Shown here piece by piece: positions 32,701-42,890 of a stretch of DNA of 64,000 nt (position 1 is the stretch's first letter; each line of letters begins with the position of its first letter). The translations under genes and the position numbers were made by a program. The notes below the pieces were generated by a model. The model saw only the letters and a program-made list of their open reading frames with translations. It searched no databases and was not told the DNA's origin. Source of the stretch: Arion vulgaris (taxonomy: Eukaryota; Mollusca; Gastropoda; Stylommatophora; Arionidae); assembly GCA_020796225.1 (NCBI GenBank), contig CM036762.1, positions 51,508,407 to 51,572,406 of the forward strand. The letters are read 5' to 3'.

Positions 32701-33345
32701 ATATACTGATGGGTCGGTTCAACGTGGTGAGAAGTCCGGCTGGGGTTTCTTGGCTAATGCGCATGGTAGGGTTGTTGCAGAGCGAAGTGGGGCATACAGG
32801 ACAACTATTTCTAGTATGAGGATGGAGGATGAGGCCGCTACTGCTGCCCTCCATTGGATCTCTGTGACTTCACTTACTCGGGCCGTTGTTGTATCTGACT
32901 CTCAGTCGATGCTTCACAAGATCCAGAAGGGCAGGTTTCAGTATGAGTGGATGTCGTCTATAGAAGTTTATAACTTCCAGCGGCTTACGTGGATATACTG
33001 TCCTGGGCATGCGGGTGTTTACGGTAATGAGAGAGCGGACAAGCTTGCATCAACCGCATCGACTGTTGGGGAGTTGAAGATGGATAAGGGGATATTCTTC
33101 GGTCTCTTCGCGACTCTCTGTTGGATGAGGACACTAAAATCGATGTTGAATCGATCAAGCGATTTAAGCAGTTTGGAGTTACCCGTTGTTCAATTCGCAC
33201 TGGATGCCTGAGAGGCAAAGTGAGAGGTGTTTTTAATCAGCGAGCCACAGAGACCATCAGTATGCCTACTCTTCGATATCTGTTGGGGAGACTGTGCACC
33301 TATGGGTCTGCCCGGAGTGCAATAACGAGAGTTTAGTAACCAATA
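32690..33345 (+). mobile_element. RNase-H domain of a non-LTR retrotransposon
   Basis: Reads YTDGSVQRGEKSGWGFLAN (first catalytic Asp), MRMEDEAATAALHWISVTS (catalytic Glu), VVVSDSQSMLHKI (catalytic Asp), WIYCPGHAGVYGNERADKLA (HAG-NERAD motif). It then shifts frame near 33095 and continues with DEDTKIDVESIKRFKQFG and LRYLLGRLCTYG. It ends TTAGTAACCAATAACCAA at 33334-33351. It matches LINE clades with a C-terminal RNase H (I/Jockey/R1-like groups). RT is not present. The piece at 63590-63885 has the same 3' end. Confidence 0.85.
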
Positions 33346-33376
33346 ACCAACTTTAAAGAAAGAGTTTTTTTTGTTT

Positions 33377-33596
33377 GTAAAATCTTACACTTACCCGTCT
33401 GTACACATTTGTGTAAAATCTTACACTTACCCGTCTGTACAAATTTGTGTAAAATCTTACACTTACCCGTCTGTACAAATTTGTGTAAAATCTTACACTT
33501 ACCCATCTGTACACATTTGTGTAAAATCTTACACTTACCCGTCTGTACACATTTGTGTAAAATCTTACACTTACCCGTCTGTACAAATTTGTGTCA
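33377..33596 (+). repeat. 36-bp minisatellite
   Basis: About six units of a 36-bp repeat containing ATCTTACACTTACCCGTCTG and TACA(C/A)ATTTGTGT. The unit is a multiple of three, so the long reading frames here are artefacts. Confidence 0.95.
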
Positions 33597-33904
33597 TGTT
33601 AAATAGTATGCATACTCTTTGGCTGAAATTATGTGCCTGTCCTACACGCCATATGGTTCTAACGTGGACGAAGCGTACTCACGTTCTCAACGCAAACCCT
33701 ATTCTTTTTCTTGTGTTCGTCCACTAGGATTTCAGGCGTAGCTAGTGTACCTGACATGGCGCATTTGATCGATTTTTGCGTGAATGCATACTTTCCTTAT
33801 TATCAGTAACCCTCGCCATAGATGTATGCCTTCTACGACGTCATAGGTAGGCATAAATCACATTGATTACAAAGAGTGGTTAACTTGGTTTTAGTTTCAG
33901 TTTG

Positions 33905-34130
33905 GAATATCTTCATTGCAATTCGGTCATGTTCATAGGTGCTCTGATCTCCTTTGCAATATCTCCAACAGCGTCCAACGACTGATCATACCAGTTGGAT
34001 TTTGATTGATCAGCCTATTAATATACATGTTGTGCTGTTCTTTTCTGATCCCTTCAATCTTCAATCCCAGCTCTTGCAATCTAGTAGTTGACTGGAATGA
34101 AAATCTTCTTTTCGGTCACACTCTATGAAG
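33905..34130 (-). mobile_element. RNase-H-class LINE 3' fragment
   Basis: Complement of GGTGCTCTGATCTCCTTTGC and AATATCTCCAACAGCGTCCA, near-identical to 56745-57045. Confidence 0.65.
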
Positions 34131-34272
34131 GCATTCCGAATGACAGCTCTATCCATTGGTTGATAACATCGAACGAAAACAAACAACAAACATTTTCAAA
34201 GATAAATTAGTAATAAATATGTATGACGTAAACAATGAACACAGTGCATTGATTATTTGACTGATTACTGAC

Positions 34273-34447
34273 CGTACAATTCTTGCTCTGGAGGCCTCTG
34301 CCACAAGCAGAGTTTTGCCATCGTTGGACACTTCCAACCCACTAGGGGAAACAACATCTCTGTTTAAAAGTTCACTTATTTTGCCAGTTGTCGGATTCAG
34401 TACCAGAATTCTGCCAAGATCGGAAACGTTATCATTGTTCAATAGAA
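34273..34447 (-). CDS. APMAP/hemomucin-like exon (GR-L.Y-D, AE-xRARI motif)
   Basis: The 175-nt exon encodes LLNNDNVSDLGRILVLNPTT, then GKISELLNRDVVSPSGLEVS, then NDGKTLLVAEASRARIVR. It carries the strongest family signature in the window: GR.L.Y.P.T, the L...F.NG/PSGL stretch, and S.DG..LLVAE..RARI. The acceptor is TTAGTTTCAG and the donor G|GTCAGT. It ends with two bases (CG), completed by T of the next exon to give Arg. Confidence 0.95.
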
Positions 34448-34499
34448 CTGAAACTAATAGGTATGAGTTATAATTAGATCAAGGAACTTTAGGACATAA

Positions 34500-34865
34500 A
34501 CAATGAGCGAAAAGGCAGACACTTAAAACCTAAAAATGTAGAAATAAGAGCAGAAAATTTCCATTCTAACACCTAAAAGAATATTATATTTAGGTAAAAA
34601 ATCGAACTACTTAACAAGGTTTAACATCAAATATAAATATAGAATCGTATATAGTATTTCACTTTAAAAGATAAATTACTTAATTAAGAAACCATTCAAC
34701 ATTCATAGGTGTAACTAGTTTTTATATCTAGGGATCAAAGGTGGATTTTATGTTTATGCCTCATTACTAGGTCAGGAAGAAGTTAAAAAAAGATTTATTT
34801 ACTGACCATATCATATTTCTTAATGAAGAAATCGACGTTCGAATAAGTAGTGGTGCTAGTCATCA
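34500..34865. other. AT-rich intron, nothing recognised
   Basis: No repeat or coding segment supported. Confidence 0.5.
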
Positions 34866-35400
34866 TCAAATAGCGTGTCCTGAGCAGAATATTGCCACCC
34901 TAAGAGTCGTTTGGAATTTGTCTCTCTCATAATCCAGATGTTCCGCCTCTGCAGCTGTCATGCTGAAATCATCAGTTATATCATGAGTCCATCTTCTCCG
35001 TGGCCTTCTTCTTCTGCTCTTTACCGGAATGCTTCCTTCAATAATGGTCTTTTCCAACGCTTCGGGTTTCTTTATATATCGAATATAATTCAATTGTCTC
35101 ATTCTTATTTGTAGCATTAGTCAGTTTTCCTTGATTCTGAGTTATTTCTGGATATATATGTTTATTCTCTCCTCTGTTGATGATATACGATAGTCTCATC
35201 TGTAACACTTATATTCAAAAGCACTTATATGTTTTTCCACCGTCTTATTAAATGTCCATGCTTCACACCCATACATTGCCACTGGGAATATGTATGCTCT
35301 TAGTATTCTGACCTTTGTTTTCCTATCAGTTCCATTCCATACATGTAGCAGGGCTACAATCGGTAAACTATTAAAGAGATCGTGAGACAACATAACGTTA
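34866..35400 (-). mobile_element. LINE 3' end (same family as the interrupted host at 21.7/24.2 kb)
   Basis: Minus-strand frames give FPVAMYGCEAWTFNKTVEKH, then ISAFEYKCYR, then RMRQLNYIRYIKKPEALE, then SRRRRPRRRWTHDITDDF and SMTAAEAEHLDYERDKFQT. It supplies the uninterrupted order needed to recognise the nested insertion at 21859-24190. Confidence 0.8.
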
Positions 35401-35644
35401 ACATTGCTGACGAATATTCAAATATATCGAGGCTGTGTAATGAACTCTTTACTATATGGTTCAGAAACATGGACAACCTACTCAATGCATGAGAGGAGAC
35501 TGAAACATCTTTCACCATCGATGTTTCCGCAAGATTATGAACATCAGGTGGTACGACGCGATAACCAACTCTGAAGTATTGCAATGTGCAAACGTGCCTT
35601 CAATCATGTGTATGCTCAGCAGTAATCACAATATAGATGAGACT

Positions 35645-35812
35645 GCAGTAAAACTATTTGATTGACAAAACACGTAATCACAAAGTACTGTAGTTTTACA
35701 AATTACAAAAACAATGACAAAATACAGCAACGTCTCGACCAACAAGGCCTTTTGTCATTGTTTCTGTAATTGGTTAAACTACAGTACTTTGTGATTACGT
35801 GTTTTGCCCAGC
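35645..35812. repeat. Foldback copy of the TGTAAAACTACAGTACTTTG repeat
   Basis: Two arms of about 60 bp (35664-35723 and 35748-35808) are near-perfect inverse complements: ACACGTAATCACAAAGTACT on the left and AGTACTTTGTGATTACGTGT on the right. The loop contains CGTCTCGACCAACAAGG. Confidence 0.85.
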
Positions 35813-36355
35813 AGTAGAAGACTAAGATAGCTAGGACATGTGAGAAGAATGAACAATAGCTGCATAACCCAACAGGTGTTGTTTTGTGAACTTTTGGAAG
35901 GCAAGAGGCTCCAAGACAGAAAATATATACATATATTTACACGTATGTTTGTCTTCTTGTTTGTCTCCATGTCTGTCTACTGTTCCTATGTGTATCTATT
36001 CCATCTCTCTATCCATCTTACACGTGACTAAGACAGACCTGTACATACCTACATTTTTTCCCCTTTCAAGTCGCCACTTCCTTTTAACCAATCAAATTAA
36101 CTTTTAAAACAATTGAAAGTACAATTGGTATCATGGGCGTACATATACATTTTTCCGGGGAAGGGAAGGATGTAAAACGAATTTAAAAATTGTAATTGGT
36201 AGTTTACCATGCAGAAATTAATAAGACCAGATTCGCATAATATTGTTTCATCACAAAATCGTTTTCCATGGGGCAAATGACTCTATACCCCTCCTTAATG
36301 TATGTACGCCCATGATTGGTATTGTTAAAAAGTAATCACCTTCCTTTTGTATTAC

Positions 36356-36511
36356 TCTCAGAGATCTCGTAAACTTCGTTGAGTGCATTAAATTTGTAGC
36401 TGGAATCAGACAGATAAATAGTTCCGCTAGAAGTCTGTGCAAAGTCTGTGAGAAATACAGGAACTTGTCCATTTGCAGGAGTCGCAGTCGAGTACAACTG
36501 TGTGACAGCAC
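36356..36511 (-). CDS. APMAP/hemomucin-like exon (blade 2-3, TDSS-like motif)
   Basis: The 156-nt exon encodes (G)AVTQLYSTATPANGQVPVF, then LTDFAQTSSGTIYLSDSSY, then KFNALNEVYEISE. The pattern FxxDxxxxxxGxIYxxDSSxKF is a hallmark of the strictosidine-synthase-like propeller. The acceptor is TTATAACCAG and the donor A|GTAATA, with one codon base carried over on each side, consistent with both neighbours. LINE fragments lie immediately downstream on the + coordinate side (36670-36925). Confidence 0.9.
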
Positions 36512-36669
36512 CTGGTTATAAATAAGGACACTTAGAGCTGTTTGTTATAGTGGAAACTAGTAACAAAACATTTAATAGATCATCTGTTTCTTTTATTTAT
36601 GTGCTTGTTTATGTGTTTGTTTGTTTGCTGCGAATCCTAAGAACGCATTGAGTTTTTGGTTCCAATGAA

Positions 36670-36925
36670 GTGGTGGAGAGGTACGCTTATTCTTCTCAGC
36701 TTCTCGTGAAACAAAGGGCCTCAACAGTTGGCCTCCACTTTCAGCGGTCTCTTGCCATTTTCTTGATGGCTTTGCAGGAGAATCCGGAATCCTTCAGTTC
36801 TTCGAGAAGACTCCGTCTCCATGTCTGTTTAGAGCGTTCCCGGAATTTCCCCAGCCCGTGGACACTAGTGCAAAGTGTTATTAACCTCGTTACCGGTGAC
36901 CAACCATCTCATGATGTTGGGAAGA
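36670..36925 (-). mobile_element. LINE 3'-end fragment
   Basis: Minus-strand: ERSKQTWRRSLLEELKDSGF then SCKAIKKMARDR, the usual last residues of an RTE-like ORF2. Confidence 0.65.
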
Positions 36926-37027
36926 CTTCTACTTAAGTGGACGTCTATGTGTAGGTGTTGCAGTATCACAGACAATAAGCCATGGGAAAGTGTTCCAGAT
37001 TAGTGGATCACCACAACATCGATATGT

Positions 37028-37268
37028 TACCATAAGAAGATGTTTAATATGATATCCAATGAAATATGCTTAATCTAATATCCAATGAGATATGTTTCGT
37101 CTGATATCCAATGAGATACGTTTAATCTGATGTCCAATGAGATACGTTTAATCTGATGTCCAATGAGATATGTTTAATCTGATGTCCAATGAAATATGCT
37201 TAATATGATATCCAATGAGATATGTTTAATCTGATATCCAATGAGATATGTTTAATCTGATGTCCAAT
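37028..37268 (+). repeat. 27-bp minisatellite
   Basis: About nine units containing GATATCCAATGAGATATG then TTTAATCT, with single-base variants. Confidence 0.95.
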
Positions 37269-37399
37269 GGACTGTAGTTACACTAAGTAGAAGAATAAGG
37301 AGCACATGCTTAACCCGTTAATCCTGTATTTTATTTGCGAACTCTGTACTCATTTGTATTGAAACATATTCTGAATAAGTCAGTATACTGATAGGGTCA

Positions 37400-37690
37400 C
37401 AAATGAGGAACTTATGGAGAGAACAAGACAGATTCCAGTGAACCAACAGGTTAGAAAAAGACACTGGCGTTGGATAGGACACACTTTGCGAAAACCTGAG
37501 GGAATATAACAAGAAGGGTCCTTTCCTGGAATCCACAGGCACAGCGAAAGAAAGGGAGGTCGAGAAATACATGGAGACGAAATTTGGAGGCGGAGATCAA
37601 CAATATAGAGTTGGAGGGAGCTGCAGGATATAGCTAGAGATAGGAAGACTTTATAGGAGTTGGTTGAGGGCCTATGCCCAAATCCAGGTT
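37400..37690 (+). mobile_element. LINE 3'-end fragment
   Basis: Reads RHWRWIGHTLRKPEG, then PQAQRKKGRSRNTWRR, with frameshifts. It is related to the opposite-strand copy at 37925-38560. Confidence 0.65.
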
Positions 37691-37924
37691 AAAAAGGCAG
37701 AGAGAGAGAGAGAGAGCCACTATACTGACTTTGTGCCATCTCAAAATATACAACAAGCCAGTATATCGTTTCACAAGGATGAAGGAGTTAATCTGATGCT
37801 CAACCATATATTGTTACTCTACTCGGCAACAATGAAAATACATGTGTCATAGTACCCCCGAAAAGTTGAAGTAAAGCTTGTACATTCAAAAACATTTATA
37901 TTATTGATTCTTCTTCTTCACCGT

Positions 37925-38560
37925 TCAACTCCCAGTGGAGCACAGGTCTTCAACAAAATTCTTCCAGCTCTTCTTCTCTCCTGTCATCCCTTCCAATTCT
38001 TTCCATGTTTTACCTATCCTTTTAATATCAGCCTCTAACTCTCTTCTCCAGGTATGTCTAGGCCATCCCTTACTCCTCTTTCCCTGCGGATTCCAAAACA
38101 GTGCCTGTCTTGCAATGCTTCCGGTTGATCTTCTCAATGTGTGTCCACCTATCCATCGCCAGCGTCTTTTCAATTAGCTCTTTCTCCACTGGTACCTGCT
38201 TAGTTCTTTTTCCGAGTTCCTCCTTTGTAATCTTATCATATCATCCCAATTCCATCTACTCTACGTAAACATCCATTTATGAATGTCTGTAGTTTTCTGG
38301 TGGTTTTATTGTTGTTGTTGTTATCTTCAATATTTCCGAGTCATAGAACAGCACTGACTTCACAGTTAACTGAAAGATTCTCAGCTTTGTGTTTGTTTTG
38401 ATCTCATTTGACTTCCATATCTTACTCAATGCAATAAAGTTTCCTTTTGCTTTTGTATTCTTATCTTGACATCTTTGTTTGTTCCTCCTTCTGTATCTAT
38501 GTTGTTACCAAGGTATGTGTATGTTGTTACAAGGTATGTGTATGTTGTTACCAAGGTATG
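37925..38560 (-). mobile_element. LINE 3' part
   Basis: Minus-strand: KRRWRWIGGHTLRRSTGS, then NPQGKRSKGWPRHTWRRELE and GKTWKELEGMTGEKKSWKNF. Upstream, broken frames of the RT thumb run to about 38480. The pair with 37400-37690 is in inverted orientation. Confidence 0.75.
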
Positions 38561-38572
38561 TGTATGATTCTA
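38498..38572 (+). repeat. 22-23-bp short tandem repeat
   Basis: Three units of GTTACCAAGGTATGTGTAT plus GTT. Confidence 0.85.
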
Positions 38573-38636
38573 CATCTTGTAGAGCTGTTTATTATTGATT
38601 CTACTTGTTGTAAATAGTAAAAAACAAAATACATAC

Positions 38637-38736
38637 CAGTAATCCTATTCACTTTGTATAATCCACGATACCCATCCAGTACCAAGAGTTGGCCATCATT
38701 TCCGATTCTGATACTAACCAAGGCACCACACGTCCG
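38637..38736 (-). CDS. APMAP/hemomucin-like exon (blade 1-2, CG..L motif)
   Basis: The 100-nt exon encodes RTCGALVSIRIGNDG, then QLLVLDGYRGLYKVNRIT. It is clearly related to the family segment CGRPLG...NG.L.VADAY.GL..V. The donor is G|GTATGT. Two candidate acceptors exist, CTCCTAG at 38745 and TTTCTGAG at 38737. Only the second keeps phase with the exon at 40148-40242. The first would add SE to the front but would need one base from upstream. The exon ends one base into a codon (G), which matches the two-base start GT of the next exon. Confidence 0.88.
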
Positions 38737-38824
38737 CTCAGAAACTAGGAGAAAGATAACATTGAAAAGATATACACTTTTCTGAATGACTACATCTGAA
38801 TTTTTATTATCGATATAAGGAAAG

Positions 38825-38940
38825 ACTACAGTAAAACTATGCAACACTGACGAAAAGGTAAAAACAAAGTATGTAGTTTTACAAATTACAAAAACAAAAC
38901 TTTACAGAGGTACGTTTCGACCAAAGGCCTTTATAAAAGT
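38825..38940 (-). repeat. Copy of the TGTAAAACTACAGTACTTTG family
   Basis: CAGTAAAACTATGCAACACT, GTATGTAGTTTTACAAATTA and GGTACGTTTCGACCAAAGGC. Confidence 0.65.
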
Positions 38941-39109
38941 TGCGTCATCAAGTTCTGTATCTTTGTATAGATTCCTCATCAATTGCCGATTTTTTTCTAT
39001 AAAAACGTCATCAATTTCTGTGTTCTAGTGATAGATGCGTCATCAAATGTCGTGTCCTCGTCAAAGTGTCAGTCGTTAAGAAAATGTAGTATATACACAC
39101 TACTTTATG

Positions 39110-40025
39110 CATCTTCATCATTGTTCATTGTTCATTTTAGGATCATCTTCATCGTACATCGGACATGTCTATAATTGCTCCGATCTCCTCCCAAGCATGT
39201 ATCTCAGTGTGTGCAGGCTAACAACTCCCATTCTGTGTTCATTGATGTATCTACTGGGTTTTCTCTCGTGGTTTTCCCGTCTTGCCGCTCATATCGGTAT
39301 GCACAACTTGCGCAACCGAGATAGAGAGTACCCTTTATCTTCATCGTTGAAATCTTCAGAGCGTATGTTTTCTCTGAGAGTGTTGATGATGTTGCTTCTG
39401 TCCTTAGAAGACCCATTCTCAATCGTAGCATTGCCCGCCAGTGCATCTGCTCTCTCATTGCCCTTGACCCCAGCGTGATCCGGGACAAAGATGAAGGTAA
39501 GTATCTGGATTGTCGAGTTTTGTAGTAATTGCATCCACTGCCTTCATACATAACTGGTCTTGATCTTCTGTATCATGCTCATAGAGTCGCTGAGCATGCA
39601 ATCGTGAGTGAATGTATGCGTCTGTAGCCACTCCAGGAGTTTTGACACCGCCATGACCTCCATAGTCATGCTGCTGGTAGTTGTCGTATATGTGCCACTC
39701 ACCTCTTTGATGACTTTTCCTTTAGGTCTAGCTTTAAAGGCCCATGCACTCCGACTGTGCCGAATAACAGAACCATCAGTGAAGACAACAGCATCTTCCT
39801 CTGATGTGTAGTTAATTATTAATGCTTCGAATTCTGCATTGACTATTGTGTGCAGTGAATCTCAACTTGGTTTGTTTATCGTGGTGACTACTACAAAGGA
39901 TTATCTGTGTTCAGTGGGTATTGGTATCAACTCTTCTCCATGGTCCTTAATGGCACATACGCGTTGTATGACCTCCTCTGCTCGGCCCAGCCACAACTGG
40001 CCACGTTTAAGTCTCCAACCATAAA
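39110..40025 (-). mobile_element. RNase-H-class LINE fragment
   Basis: Minus-strand frames carry VVFTDGSVIRHSRSAWAF (first Asp), MTMEVMAVSKLLEWLQT (Glu), MLSDSMSMIQKIKTS (Asp) and FVPDHAGVKGNERADALAGN (HAG, NERAD), then LHTLRYMLGRRSEQL. There are frame breaks near 39535. It lies in the intron between the exons at 40148 and 38736. Confidence 0.85.
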
Positions 40026-40147
40026 CTAAACTACACCACAAGATAGACACTTAATTTCTTGTTGAAACACACACGATTCACTGCTGATATATTCTTGCAA
40101 GTCACTGTTGTTGTGATCATCTTCAAGATAAAACAGAGGTGTTATAC

Positions 40148-40242
40148 TTCAACATATTTGGGGGTGAGATCGGCAATGACTTGTGATATGCATGTCGTTA
40201 CGTTGACAACCTTCCTGTCAGTTGTTACCGTGTACACATCAC
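40148..40242 (-). CDS. APMAP/hemomucin-like exon (propeller blade 1)
   Basis: The 95-nt exon reads (G)DVYTVTTDRKVVNVT, then TCISQVIADLTPKYVE. This matches the early propeller segment of APMAP-like proteins, which has a GDV-x-TGTxDG-x-VV core. The acceptor ends TTCAACAG and the donor is GAA|GTATAA. The exon starts with two bases that finish a codon and ends in phase 0, fitting the next exon when its acceptor is TTTCTGAG at 38737. It is more diverged than the downstream exons, so this is the least certain propeller exon. The preceding exon must end with one base of a codon, probably G for Gly. Confidence 0.62.
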
Positions 40243-40324
40243 CTGTTGAACAATATCAATGTTAAGTACACATCGATGAAACGTTGTGAACCAGAGAATG
40301 AGAAACATGACTGCGTGTTTGTGT

Positions 40325-40553
40325 GTGGGATATGAGAGAGAGAGATAGATAGAGAGAGAAAGGGTGTGTGTGTGTATGTGTTGGTGAGAGAGAGAGAGAG
40401 AAAGGGGGTGTGTGTATGTGTTAGTGAGAGAGAGAGAGAGAGAAAGAGAGAGAATAAGTTCAAGTATATGTGTAAGCAAGAGTATGAAAGAGATAGAGAG
40501 AGGTGGGGGTGGGGGAGAGAGAGTTGGTAATAAGACAGTGAGGGGAAGCGTAT

Positions 40554-40587
<34 letters not shown>

Positions 40588-40635
40588 TGGTAATAAGACA
40601 GTGAGGGGGAAGCGTATGAGAGTGAGAGCTTGAGT
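40325..40635 (+). repeat. GA-rich compound microsatellite
   Basis: (GA)n runs with an inner duplicated segment GTTGGTAATAAGACAGTGAG (about 40523 and 40586). Predicted Leu/Ser-rich peptides are artefacts. Confidence 0.95.
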
Positions 40636-40724
40636 AATATTACATTAAATTAAATTTTTGCTTACTTATGTGATATTTTTTTTTGCTTATGTAATGTGAT
40701 ACATTAAATTAAATTTTGCTTACT

Positions 40725-40918
40725 AAGGTGCTCGAGTGGAACCGCAGGAAAACGAAAAGAGGACGCCTAAGCATACTTGGAGACGAGGTCTTACTGAGGA
40801 GCTGAAGAGTGCTCAATTGACCTGGGAGAACATAAAAAGAACAGCCAGAGACCGAGAAGAGTGGCGAACAACTGTTGAGGCCCTATGCTCCACGAGGAGC
40901 GGAGAGGATTAATGATGA
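40725..40918 (+). mobile_element. LINE 3'-end fragment
   Basis: Broken frames give KTKRGRPKHTWRRGLTEELK-like and TARDREEWRTTVEALCSTRS readings, ending TTAATGATGATG. Confidence 0.7.
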
Positions 40919-40977
40919 TGTGATATTATACGCCAATTTCACTTAGTATCACCGTATCCTACCCACGGTTGTCTCCA

Positions 40978-41013
40978 CATCTGGTCTGGTCTGGTCTGGT
41001 CTGGTCTGGTCTG
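40978..41013 (+). repeat. (CTGGT)n pentanucleotide
   Basis: Seven units of CTGGT inside the GACCACCTCAGAT-type repeat. Confidence 0.95.
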
Positions 41014-41064
41014 ACCACCTCAGATTTGTAGATTTCCGTACAGCGCCGTAATATAACATGCGCG

Positions 41065-41455
41065 AGTGATGGATTACATGTGAGTGTGAAAGTGTGTTTG
41101 TGAGTTAGAAAGTGTGTTTGTGAGTGAGAAAGAGTATCTGTGAGTGGGAAAGTGTTTGTGAGTGAGAAAGTGTGTTTGTGAGTTAGAAAGTGTGTTTGTG
41201 AGTGAGAAAGAGTGTCTGTGAGTGGGAAAGTGTATGTGAGTGAGAAAGTGTGTTTGTGAGTGGGAAAGTGTTTGTGAGTGAGAAAGAGTGTCTGTGAGTG
41301 GGAAAGTGTTTGTGAGTTAGAAAGTGTGTTTGTGAGTGAGAAAGAGTGTCTGTGAGTGGGAAAGTGTTTGTGAGTGGGAAAGTGTTTGTGAGTGAGAAAG
41401 AGTGTCTGTGAGTGGGAAAGTGTTTGTGAGTGAGAAAGAGTGTTTGTGAGTGATC
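41065..41455 (+). repeat. 18/20-bp composite minisatellite
   Basis: Interleaved GTGAGTGAGAAAGTGTGTTT and GTGAGTGGGAAAGTGTTT units, with higher-order repetition of roughly 55-60 bp. Confidence 0.92.
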
Positions 41456-41589
41456 GCTGAGAGAATATCTACGAGTAAGACAGCGTGTATCTGATAGAGA
41501 GCCAGATATAATGTATGTTTATTTGTGTGTTAGTCAGAAAGAAAGAGAGATATAAATCCGAGATGAAAGTGATTGATTGATAGGACCAT

Positions 41590-41760
41590 CATTGTTGCAC
41601 TTCGGGGAGTAACTATGTGTGCTCCGATCTTTATCTCACACAGGGAGATCTCAGCGACAGTGCACGAATTCCGTAGCACCGGCGAGGGTCCCGATGTAAT
41701 TTTGAAGATAGTGAAAATATTATTGTAGGAATTTAATTTTAATTTTTCCTAATGAATTTT
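41590..41760 (-). repeat. SINE-like family F copy
   Basis: Reverse copy with GAATTCCGTAGCACCGGCGA and GTCCCGATGTAATTTTGAAG, complement of the 60405-60535 copy. Confidence 0.65.
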
Positions 41761-41894
41761 GCCCGGGCAGTCGACAGATTGGATTTCTTCCATTCATAAT
41801 CTACTTAAGCTGCTAATAAATTGCACGGCAGCTTGTCTGCAGACATAAAATCTGTAGTCTGCATAATATGAGAATATAATGTCATGAATTTTAG

Positions 41895-42890
41895 AATGTA
41901 AGTTTTGTTGAAATGTAATATTTATGTTTTGTTGAATGTAGTATGCAAGTTTTGTTGAATGTAGTATATAAGTTTTGTTGAATGTAGTATGTAGGTTGTG
42001 TTGAATGTAGTATGTAAGTTTTGTTGAATGTAGTATGTAAGTTTTGTTGAATGTAGTATGTAAGTTTTGTTGAATGTAGTATATAAGTTTTGTTGAATGT
42101 AGTATGTAAGTTTTGTTGAATGTAGTATGTAAGTTTTGTTGAATGTAGTATGTAAGTTTTGTTGAATGTAGTATGTAGGTTTTGTTGAATGTAGTATGTA
42201 AGTTTTGTTGAATGTAGTATGTAAGTTTTGTTGAATGTAGTATGTAAGTTTTGTTGAATGTAGTATGTAGGTTTTGTTGAATGTAGTATGTAAGTTTTGT
42301 TGAATGTAGTATGTAGGTTTTGTTGAATGTAGTATGTAAGTTTTGTTGAATGTAGTATGCAAGTTTTGTTGAATGTAGTATGTAAGTTTAGTTGAATGTA
42401 GTATGTAAGTTTTGTTGAATGTAGTATGTAGGTTTTGTTGAATGTAGTATGTAGGTTTTGTTGAATGTAGTATATAGGTTGTGTTGAATGTAGTATGTAA
42501 GTTTTGTTGAATGTAGTATGTAGGTTTTGTTGAATGTAGTATGTAAGTTTTGTTGAATGTAGTATGTAGGTTGTGTTGAATGTAGTATGTAGGTTGTGTT
42601 GAATGTAGTATGTAAGTTTTGTTGAATGTAGTATGTAAGTTTTGTTGAATGTAGTATGTAAGTTTTGTTGAATGTAGTATGCAAGTTTTGTTGAATGTAG
42701 TATGTAAGTTTTGTTGAATGTAGTATGTAAGTTTTGTTGAATGTAGTATGCAAGTTTTGTTGAATGTAGTATGTAAGTTTTGTTGAATGTAGTATGTAAG
42801 TTTTGTTGAATGTAGTATGTAGGTTTTGTTGAATGTAGTATGTAGGTTTTGTTGAATGTAGTATGTAGGTTTTGTTGAATGTAGGTTTAG
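41895..42890 (-). repeat. 23-bp minisatellite, about 42 units
   Basis: Unit TTTTGTTGAATGTAGTATGT plus AAG, with AAG/AGG/CAG and TTTT/TGTG variants. Because 23 is not a multiple of three, a 23-residue periodic peptide appears in open frames on the minus strand. These are artefacts of the repeat. Confidence 0.97.

Larger units (their letters stand above)
1..40242 (-). other. Gene span: hemomucin-like strictosidine-synthase-family gene, N-terminus missing
   Basis: Eight minus-strand exons, listed separately, assemble into a strictosidine-synthase-like / adipocyte plasma membrane-associated protein (APMAP) type beta-propeller followed by a tandem-repeat tail. Every junction agrees in phase, and every intron has GT at its donor and AG at its acceptor. 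Family knowledge: APMAP-like proteins are single-pass type II membrane or secreted six-bladed propellers with arylesterase/lactonase-like chemistry proposed for some. Insect hemomucins add a Thr-rich mucin domain and are surface glycoproteins of blood cells and gut. Inference: this gene encodes a membrane or extracellular glycoprotein of that type. The first exon(s), carrying any membrane anchor or signal peptide and the conserved GPE region, should lie to the right of 40242 but I could not recognise them. Introns hold P-like, mariner-like and LINE insertions. Confidence 0.8.

Noticed and set aside
33353..33727. 118-codon frame with 12-residue repeats
   Set aside because: Arises from the 36-bp minisatellite.
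41922..42753. 121- and 146-codon frames on the minus strand (TYYIQQNLHTTFNK periodicity)
   Set aside because: Produced by the 23-bp repeat, which cycles through all three frames without stops; no start context or homology.
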